This document shows positions 55,960 through 64,000 of a stretch of DNA of 64,000 nucleotides, piece after piece. The position numbers and the translations under genes were made by a program. The stretch lies in the NCBI GenBank assembly GCA_023053575.1, contig JAKZAP010000007.1:22903464-22967463 (forward strand). Direction: 5' to 3'. A model generated the notes under the pieces. The model saw only the letters and a program-made list of their open reading frames with translations. It did no database searches and was not told the origin of the DNA. Position 1 is the stretch's first letter, and the number at the start of each line of letters is the position of its first letter. The DNA is from Branchinecta lynchi (taxonomy: Eukaryota; Arthropoda; Branchiopoda; Anostraca; Branchinectidae).

Positions 55960-56390
55960 TCCACTTCCGATTATAAACTCTTGTTTTTAACAAATTTTCC
56001 GGTTTTGTCCGGATTCCCGTCGATCTACTTGACAGACGAGAAAATCTTTTTCATATTCGAATTCAGCATGTCTCCTTATCCCAAAATCCGACATCTAATC
56101 AACTTCAGATACAACTTTTACTTTTAACAAACTTTCCGGTTTCGGCCGGATTCCGGGTGAACTACTTGTCCGGCGAGAAAATGGTTTTCATATTCGCGTT
56201 CAGCATGTCGTCTTACCCCGTAATCGACTATCTCATTAGCTTTTAAAAAATATTTGTTTGGCCCCTTGATTTGAAACCCCTCCCACTCCCCTAAATATGC
56301 AGTTATCGTGCTGACATACGGACGGACCGACGGAAAACTTTTGCGATGTTATAGGTATCCCTCCACTTACGTTTTGGGATCCCAAAAATG
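55960..56390 (+). repeat. ~137-bp composite element (copy 6, head missing)
   Basis: Two to three units, then tail with gacggaccgacggaaaac and cacttacgttttgggatccc. Confidence 0.75.
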
Positions 56391-56399
56391 GGTACAGGT

Positions 56400-57060
56400 T
56401 GTGGGTTTGGAGGGCTAGATAGATAGATAGATAGAAAGTTTATTTTAAAAATCGACTATCGTGGTTATAAACCAAATTTGCGATTATTGTCAAACATACA
56501 GAAGAAACTACAAGATATGTGTAAAATGTCAGTACGCTTAAAAATTTAAACTTCGTTAAATATTTCACGAACTCGGGAACAAAACTTTTTGCATATTTAA
56601 CGTGTTTTGTAGGTACAGGACAGAGCTTGGGAACCTTAGAACTTACTACTCTTTCTGGTTGACTTCTAACATTTTGATAGGGTGGAGGGAGGACTTGGGA
56701 GTGGAGAGGATGAGATGCCATGGCTGAACCGAAGTCAGTGCTTAGCTCCTTTCTGCGCTCCTGCAGTTTTTTTAGGTTAAAGTGTTTTAAAAGGTATGAG
56801 TAGGGAAGCTTCGGTCCACTGTATATTGAAGCTTTATTAAAATTGGTCATCTTTTCTTCAGAATTAAGACTGGGTCTTTTACTTTAAAATTATAAACCAA
56901 CTGCAAATTACTGAAACAAATGGGGAAACCAAGGAGAAATTTGGAAAATTTGAAACATGATATTTCAATAGCAGATTGTCGTGACTTCGAAAATTTTCTA
57001 CGATTGTTGCAGCAAAAAGAACATGAGATAATTCTGTAACACGATTATTCGGAGCAGAGC
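56400..57060 (-). mobile_element. LINE C-terminal ORF and (TCTA)n tail
   Basis: A 136-codon - strand frame contains LKKLQERRKELSTDFGSAMA, SHPLHSQVLPPPYQNVR and VKYAKSFVPEFVKYLTKF, the end of a CR1/Jockey-type ORF2. The upstream part near 57000 repeats ttgttgcagcaaaaagaaca of the copy at 12890. Confidence 0.8.
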
Positions 57061-57347
57061 AAAACAACTTCGGAGCCGAAGAGATTCCCCATGCCCTGCT
57101 CGATGCAAACGAGTGGATTTTAGGAGCTACTCGGAACATCACAATTCGTTACCTCTACAAACAGGCAATCGCAGTAGAGTCCTGGACATTGTGGTGTCAC
57201 TGAAGAGGCGGGTCATACGGGCCTGCTAGGTCTTTTCCTCGCAATGCACAACGGCTAAGAAGGAAGTAGGCGGGCATCAGCCCAAAGCTCATCAAGTAGC
57301 TTTAACTCTGCTTAGTTTTGTCGGGGTTGTATATGTGCATCGGATCA

Positions 57348-57696
57348 CACTGTCAGAAGTTTCATAAGAGATAACACTAGGATGTGCGGTTTCAACAGAT
57401 AATGCGTAACAGATAGCATTTTGGATCTGTTGTGTTGGAAAACTTTATGCATGAAATGGTATGCATAACAAGCTTTGTTAAGAAGAGCCAAAAAGCATCT
57501 ATCGACTTTATTCCTTACCATCATGATGTCGGAAAACTCAGCAGATACTTTTTAGCGGTTTTTCGGTTCTGATGGTAACGCTTATTACGCGTAGCATTTT
57601 GAAACACAACAGAGAACATCCGAAGTGTTATCTGTTACGCGTTATCTGTTGAAACCGCGCATCCTCGTGTTATCTGTTATGAAACTTCTGACAGTG
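57348..57696. mobile_element. MITE with ~60-bp inverted ends, CACTGTCAGAAG
   Basis: Ends CACTGTCAGAAGTTTCATAA and complement, with the similarity running on through caacagataa. CA flanks both sides. A diverged relative lies at 57735-58035 and pieces at 60797 and 63605. CACTG ends with a 2-bp duplication recall CACTA-type elements. Confidence 0.75.
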
Positions 57697-60502
57697 CAAA
57701 GATGGAGGTTCAGTTTCTTGGTCTATTTTTTCTTGATAACGGGCAACACAAGGATGCGGAGTTTCAAAAGATAACACTTAGGCCGTTAGTTGTTATGTTT
57801 TCCAAAAGTTAAACATCAACACGTCGTGCGTACAAGAAGAGACAAACACCTGCGAAAAACATCTGCGAACGTTTTTGTTTGTCAGCATGATGTCGAAAAA
57901 GTCAGCAGAGCTTTCGGCTTTTCTTGACAACGCTTCATTTCAGTGCATAGCGTTTGAAAAATATAACAGCTAGTATCATAAACGTTGTCTGCGCATCCTT
58001 TGGTTTTCTGTTGTGAAACTTCTGGCAGTGGAGCCGGGTAGTTCTTTCGACTCTCTCCTTATAGGGTCCTTAGAGGGTCCTTTCCCTTGTGAGGATGGCT
58101 GGACGATGGCAGGCGTAAACGCGTAAAACAACTAAGGTTTAAAGCTTAACCGAAAAGCAGGGGTGGCCCGAAGCACTCAGGCCAGGGGGGGTGAGACCCC
58201 TCATTTCAACGACTCATGGATCGTAATATACGACTCGCAGGTACCAACAAAAATGAACTGTTGCGACTATGCTGAAATGGTGCACATTCCCCACCAACAA
58301 ATAATAGAGCCGGTGTAAAACTAGCTGCAATGCATCAGCTGAAATTATTCTTGTAATCAAAATTTTTGTATACATAGCTTCATAGCCTCAGCTTTACATT
58401 TCAACTTTCGTATAAGAGGAAAGCTTTCAATGCCTGTACCCGGGACAAATTAAAGCATGCGCCGCAGGCGAATTTTTTTTAATCTGCCTTTGTCTAGACA
58501 GATTCTAGCCAGCCTTTATTGTGTTTCAAATCTAAAAAGTTCCAAGCCTAATCGCCAAGTAAACGACACACCGTTCCTCTAAGTAGAGAATACTATGAAA
58601 TGTGCCACAGGCGAAATTTTGTGAAACGCTGAGGAGACCGTCTTTTTGAAATCCCATTGAAAAGGAAAAAAACAGCTTTGAAATAACAAATCTGACCGTT
58701 GAAAAAAAGTGACAGAATAGTGGCCACAGAAAACAAAGTAGATTTGTTCCGTATTAAAGAAAAAAAAGTCGTTCCTTAAAAAAATCCCGATTTATGGACG
58801 TAAGCCGAGGAGCAGAGCGTCATTTTGCGACCCCAATGAAAAATTAAGAATATATATGAAATCACGCCTCGGTCCATCGAAAAAGTGACAAAATAAAGCC
58901 CATAAAAAAGAAAGTAGATTTGCTCCGAACTAATAGCAAAAAAAATAATTTTCACGTTCAGAACACACTTCCTCAGAAACGAAACGAGGAAAACAGATTT
59001 GCCAGTGCGTTAAAAAAAAAAAAATATGGATTTACGGACGTAACGAACTTTTGGTCTTGGCCTGACAGGAGTTTACAGATATAGAAAAAGACGCCAGGTT
59101 CGCCGACGAGACTTGAGTTGCGTTTTTTCCGGGTGATTTGATGTACTTTTGTTTCATAACGAAACTACCGTGTACCATTTTATTTGTCACTCGACACACT
59201 GTACTTTAATGCCGAAAAGTAAAGCAGGTAAAGCTACAGTGAGTTACATCTGAAGAATTGCAACTTAAAACTGGTTTGCAGAATTTGATTCTACGCGACA
59301 GAAGATGCTATATACACAGCAAATGAAGACGAAAAGTTCGCTTTTAGGATATCTTAAACAATAAAAGAGATCATTTTCGAGTTGTATGAGTGTCCTGAAT
59401 TTTACGAAGTCTTTTCAGATGTGCTTTAACACTAGCATACAGGGGCGTCCCGTAGGGGAGGGGGGGATGCACCCCCCCTCTCCCCCGATGTTGTCGGCTA
59501 GCCGGTAAAAAATAGATTTTCCGTAAAAAAATCGATTTTTTTAGAAACGGTCGGTTTTCTTTAAATCAGTCGATTTTTTCGCCAAAAAAGACGGTAAAAA
59601 TTACCAGCCAGTTGGTAAATACCTTGCTCCTCCCATATTTGATAGTGCTATGATTCGCAGTCAGCAGTAATACATACGATTCGCAGTCAGCTTTGGCTGA
59701 ACGAATATTTTTGCTCCTCTCCCCCCCCCCAAACATGTTGATAGTAACGCCTCTGCTAGCATAGAGGCCAAAGATTTACCTCCCTACTAGAATGAGCTAT
59801 TCCAGCGTCTGCGGAACCCCTCCTGTCCTGGGAAACGAATTTCGGGTGAAGCGTTGTTCCTACCTAGCTCAACCTCTCTTTGTAATCGACATTTTTCGAT
59901 CTGTTCTGGGCACACTTGTTTCGCGGGTTTCCGGTCATTTGATTTCTGATGGCTTTTCCGTTATGTTTAAAAATTCTATTCCTTCTTTTTTCACTTATAG
60001 CCAAAGATGACCAAAAATCAATGCACATAACCTTGTCTCTCGCTTTTGGTCTATAAGGTATTTCAATGTTACCAGTCAGACTTCACTTTAACAACTAACC
60101 TATTGTAATTTTGACAGGCTAAAATCTGAAAGACCGAAGTTAGGCAGATCCAAATCCCATGGGAGTAGAACAGGTAGCCGCATTGCTGCCCCCATGAATC
60201 ATGTCTGTGAGCTATCGGGTTACAAAACCTGGTTTAAACGACTTCTTCGGGGACTGGCTTACGACTGAAGCTGTGCAGAGACAAAATTTAAAAAAAAAAT
60301 TTAAACGACTCGGATTATTTTGTATTCAAATGAATGCCCGGGACCTCGGCGAGGGCAAAATAAACGACTGAGACAGCTTAGCAAAAGGCCAAAATAAACG
60401 ACTGATACGACTTAACAGAAGGCAGGGGGGGGGGGGTGAGTCACCCCCCCTCACCCCCCCTTCGGGCCACCCCTGCTGAAAAGGACTGAGATGAGACAGT
60501 AT

Positions 60503-60797
60503 CCCGATACAAAATTGTAGCCTGCGTACTAGTATGGTAGTAGTACGAAAACGTTGCATGTAATACTACGTAATAGTAAAGAATACTATCATTTAATGTG
60601 CCTCAGACTGGTCCAATCTTATAGTAGTATCCAGTAGCATCCTGTCTTGCAGCATCCAGTCTTGCTAATAGTAGCATATAGTAGTATGCAGTAACACGGT
60701 AGCCTTGAAGTAGAAGCATGTAGTAGCATCGTTAGTACTGTATGCTACTTTTTCGTACTACTTCATAGTACTGTTTTGAGATCAATTTTTCATTGGG
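60503..60797. mobile_element. MITE, CCCGATGAA family, copy 2
   Basis: Interior nearly identical to 8464-8765 (gtagcctgcgta, cctcagactggtccaatctt). Ends are more diverged. Confidence 0.7.
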
Positions 60798-61054
60798 AAA
60801 CACTGTCAGAAGTTTCATAACATAAAACCCAAGGATGTGCGGTTTCAACAGACAACACTTAGGATGTAATCTGTTGTCGTGACAAACGTTATGCATGAAA
60901 TATTATGCATGCAATGCTAGGAAGAGCCGAAAAACCGTAAAAAATCCAATGTCATGACGACAAACATAAAAGCCAGCAGGTATTTTTTGGTGCTTTTTCT
61001 GACTCTTCCTGTCTGTTAGCACGATGATTCTCTAAGGGACAGAGATATTTTGTC

Positions 61055-61740
61055 CAAAATTCGTGTAAGGATCCTTTCGTCAGGTTCGTAGATGGGCCCG
61101 AGGCGCGAGGGGTTTCAAATTATGGGGCAAATTTTTTTTTTAAAAGCTAATCAAATAGTCGATCTAGGGGCAAGGAGACATATGAATTCGAATATGAAAA
61201 TTGCTTTCTTGCCGGACAAGTTGTTCAGCCGGAATCTAGCAAAACACTGAAAATTTGTGAAAAGTAAAAGCTTAATCTGAAGTTGATGAGAGGTTCGATT
61301 CATGGGTAAGGAGAGATGTTGAATCCGTATATGACAAGCATTTTCTCACCGACGTATAGTTCATTTGGAATCCGGCTGAGTTGATTAAAGATTGGATGTA
61401 GGGGTAAAGACATGCTGAATTCGCTTTTGAGCTTAACTTTTTTGCCAGACAAGTAGTTAGCCAGGAATCCGGCCGAAACCGGAAATTTGGCAGAAGTGAG
61501 GAAGGAAGTTTTTATCAGTTTCGTCAAAGTAGATATCCATATTTATTATCTACTACAAGGTCCTCTTCTCAGATGATTATCAATGGCCTTAATCTGTTCT
61601 AAATTTAAATAGTAGGCTAAACATGTATAAGAAGTCTGGCGAAGAACGGATATCTAGAAGACCCGATTGTCTGGTTCAGATGTTAAATTTTTATATAGGA
61701 CCCCACTGAAACCTTTGGTCTTGTTTTTCTTGACGGCAAG
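61055..61740 (-). repeat. ~137-bp composite element (copy 7, inverted)
   Basis: On the - strand: head at about 61735 (aagaccaaaggtttcagtgg), three units, tail to about 61055. Confidence 0.75.
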
Positions 61741-62053
61741 ATCGGGCACAACTCGGTCCTAGTTCTAAACCTTATCCCTGTATAATCCCTAGTATTTACA
61801 CCTTCCGTATCCTTGACTGGTTTTCGATCATGCTCTTACTTCAGCCTCGCTGCCATATAAGATTGGGCACAAAGTGACAAAGAGGGAAGCCTTCCTTCCC
61901 TTGTGTCTATCCATAACTTACTCTTCTAAATTCATTACATCCATCACCAAACATCTCTTATACCCCCTAAACATTGCCCAACCTCATCATTATCCCATCC
62001 TTACATCTTTTTCTACATAGAAGTCGCCTTTGAACCTCAGTGCTGGACTAAAC

Positions 62054-62491
62054 CAAAGACAATAATAGTGGGAAAGACCGGTGACTTCGCTAAAATCGGG
62101 TCTCTGAAAATCGATCGGAACGCCGCCTAGCGTTTGGACTTTGTCCAATTTCCAGCGGTAAATGATTAATATAATCAAAGCAAGAGGGCGTGAGTAGGCA
62201 ATGTCTGTCAACATTAACTGATTCGAAATCGTGAATTCAATATTTTTTTCCATAAAAAAGCGATTTATTCTTTTTCTACTTGTTTTTATTCCAATTAAGG
62301 AGGAAATACGAACGGAGAGAGAATGCTCATCATAAACAAAACGTGCTTTGATGATGATTCTGCAGAAAGCGATGGAAGAAATTGTCAACAGAGCGACTTT
62401 TTAACGAAAGAACATCCGCTAAACGGCGCTGATTGTTGTGACTCATGGGGCTTACGGGAGTTTCCGGTCTTTCCCACTTTTACTGTCTTTG
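62054..62491. mobile_element. hAT-type element (8-bp TSD GACTAAAC)
   Basis: Ends CAAAGACAATAATAGTGGG...GACCGG / complement, 25 of 28 matching. GACTAAAC is repeated exactly on both sides (62046-62053, 62492-62499). It lies 220 bp before exon 11. Confidence 0.85.
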
Positions 62492-62712
62492 GACTAAACC
62501 CTATACCCTAGGCATTCGAACACAGGAAGTCGTTTGCACACAACCCATCTCGGCCGAAGGCAATGAAACAGGAGATCGGCACCCTCTCCACAGACCTTCA
62601 AAAAGTTTGCTTTTTACTGAAAGTCTGAATTTTTGTGTACTTTTTCAGCTCTGTATTATCGATTTGGATAGAAAAACTACCGTATTTATTTGTTTTATGT
62701 CATTTAACACAG

Positions 62713-62875
62713 ACGAACTCAAGCAAGACCTCGTTCTGGCGGAACTGTCATCAGTCCTGAACGAAATAGATCGCAGGAAACCGCTGGTCAAGAAGACCCC
62801 TGAGGTGTACATATCAAAGTACTCGACCCCTGAGGAAGTTCAAGAGTGGCTGGATGCCAAAGAATTCGGTTCCCA
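62713..62875 (+). CDS. EPS8: Gene 2 exon 11: first half of SAM domain
   Basis: Acceptor tttgttttatgtcatttaacacag, 163 nt, donor CCCA|GTGAGT (phase 2). ELKQDLVLAELSSVLNEI matches the EPS8 helix MEEVQDELIHRLT. VYISKYSTPEEVQEWLDAKE matches ITYDSTPEDVKTWLQSKG. The SAM domain is cut in the middle; the completing exon is not in the remaining 1.1 kb. Gene 1 exon A (1223-1358) has the right phase and sequence to be the paralogous counterpart. Confidence 0.9.
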
Positions 62876-62919
62876 GTGAGTACAGCTTTCTATTATATTT
62901 TTCACATTTTTAGGATACT

Positions 62920-63490
62920 AAAACGTAAGTGACAAGATACCTATGACTTCCCAAAAATTTTCCGTTGTCAATCTGTCAGTAAGATAACTCTCGAAGGGGA
63001 CGAAATGTTTTGCTCAAACTTGGTCTGAGGATCCTTTAGGACAAAATACAGTTCAGTTTTGTAGATGGCCAGGGCTCTGTTCACGTATATTTAGGGGTAG
63101 GGGAGTGGGTTTCAATTTAAGGGATGCTAAAAATATTTGTAAGAGCTAATGAGACACTCGCTTAAGGAGACATGCTGAATCCGTATTTGAAAATTACTTT
63201 CTCGCCAACAAGTAGTTTACCGGGAATCCGGCCGAAACCGAAAATTAGGCAGAAGTAAGGCAAAACGTTTTAAAACTCGGTGTGATAGTCAAATAGGGAT
63301 AAGGGGAAATTCTTAATCCACGTCGGAAATTAAGTTCCTCATCGGAGGTAGTTCGTCCGGAATTCGGCCCAAACCGGATATTTGGTAAAAATAAAAGTTC
63401 ATTCTGAATCGGATTAAATTAGAGCTTTACATTGCGGGTAAGAACACGCAATGAACCCATTTTTGAACTGATCTTGTTAGACTGGTATTT
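62920..63490 (-). repeat. ~137-bp composite element (copy 8, inverted)
   Basis: The tail end (ctaaaacgtaagtgacaag ... atacctatgac) begins 45 bp after the donor of exon 11, followed by three units. Confidence 0.75.
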
Positions 63491-63604
63491 TAATATCAAT
63501 TATATTTATAATAATAGTATATAACAAAATATGTAAACTACTAGAATTCGCCAAATCCCAAAAAATTTTGTAGACACGAAATGTTGGATTTTTAAGTCAA
63601 ATTT

Positions 63605-63800
63605 GCTGTCAAAAGTTCTCAGAACAGATAACACAAGGAGGCGCAGATTCAACAGACAACACCTGGGATAATTGCATATGTAATCCGTTGAGATTTTGAA
63701 AACGGTATGCATTGAATGTTATGCATTACAAGCATTGCCAGGAAGAGCCGAAACCCGACGAAAAAATACCTGATGATATTTTTGTTTGTGGTCATGCTAT
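63605..63800. repeat. Fragment of the CACTGTCAGAAG family
   Basis: agaacagataacacaaggag, cagattcaacagacaacacc and ggaagagccgaaa are shared with 57348 and 60800. Confidence 0.5.
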
Positions 63801-63837
63801 TTTCGGCGTTATGTTAATATTAAAATAACCAAACGGC

Positions 63838-63890
63838 GGCACCACCGAGACTCGAACCAGCGACCCTTCGCTTGTGAGTCCAGTGCGATA
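63838..63890 (-). other. Partial tRNA-like SINE head
   Basis: On the - strand GGTTCGAGTCT (B box) is preceded by gactcacaagcgaagggtcgc, as in 42455-42525. The A-box part is lost. Confidence 0.4.
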
Positions 63891-64000
63891 TGAAATTTGA
63901 TATGATATTTATTTGGCTTGAAAGCCCAAGGGGAATAACAAACAAACATAAATAAGTACATGTAAATACAAAAATAAACGGCCACACCACTATTTCACAC

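Larger units (their letters stand above)
54454..62712. other. Gene 2 intron 10 (8.3 kb)
   Basis: The longest visible intron. 55561-55960, 58140-58600, 59046-59440, 59650-60420 and 61741-62053 hold nothing recognised. 58600-59045 has two to three imperfect ~175-235-bp units (aaagtagatttgttccg / aaagtagatttgctccg). 59440-59640 has the short ctgtttt-type repeat. Confidence 0.5.
14626..62875 (+). other. EPS8: Gene 2: EPS8, exons 1-11 (3' end outside window)
   Basis: Eleven exons were chosen by similarity to EPS8 and checked by phase: every donor-acceptor pair agrees and the joined frame has no stop over 594 codons. Order: short N-terminus, PTB (residues about 18-131), four-helix region (about 132-310), linker, SH3 (about 405-471), Pro-rich linker (472-540), first half of SAM (541-594). 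EPS8 scaffolds actin dynamics: it caps and bundles filaments and, with ABI1 and SOS1, supports Rac activation. The gene covers over 48 kb because its introns are loaded with repeats. The terminal exons, with the rest of SAM, must lie beyond 64,000. Confidence 0.85.

Noticed and set aside
56440..56850. 136-codon frame as a host gene
   Set aside because: It carries the end-of-ORF2 pattern of LINEs and a microsatellite tail.
62445..62712. Extension of exon 11 upstream in the same open frame
   Set aside because: No EPS8 similarity there; it overlaps the hAT-type element, and the acceptor at 62712 gives the phase needed by exon 10.

Overview
The window is animal nuclear DNA, most likely from an invertebrate. 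It holds short exons with GT-AG introns of about 0.1-8 kb, no operons, and introns filled with transposon debris (LINE 3' ends with microsatellite tails, MITEs, hAT-type elements). I could not identify the species.

One protein family is recognisable: EPS8, an actin-regulatory scaffold with PTB, four-helix, SH3 and SAM parts. It appears twice, head to tail, on the + strand. Gene 1 enters from the left edge. Only its 3' end is present: four exons from 1,223 to 7,360 giving 340 codons, made of the second half of the SAM domain followed by a long SR-like tail with six SESPP motifs, ending at a TAG. Gene 2 starts at an ATG near 14,626 and continues past the right edge. Eleven exons (14,626-62,875) were joined by homology and splice phase; they give about 594 codons with an unbroken frame. 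Its last visible exon stops in the middle of the SAM domain, in exactly the phase in which gene 1's first visible exon begins. The missing half therefore lies beyond 64,000 if gene 2 is complete.

Layout: 1-7.4 kb, tail of gene 1, with its stop-codon segment tandemly triplicated; 7.4-14.4 kb, intergenic, with LINE and MITE remnants and a possible TATA promoter near 14,445; 14.6-62.9 kb, gene 2; 62.9-64 kb, intron of gene 2 with repeats.

The rest is mobile DNA. Several MITE families have terminal inverted repeats and visible target duplications. One large group makes 3-bp duplications, and one copy has related empty sites inside this window. Two families (three copies) make 8-bp duplications of the hAT type. 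A composite element, made of a head, a variable number of ~137-bp tandem units and a fixed tail, occurs at eight places. At least ten LINE fragments are present, none intact. No tRNA gene, rRNA gene, CRISPR array or prokaryotic feature was seen. Gene models rest on my own translation and splice-phase reading, without transcripts or database searches.
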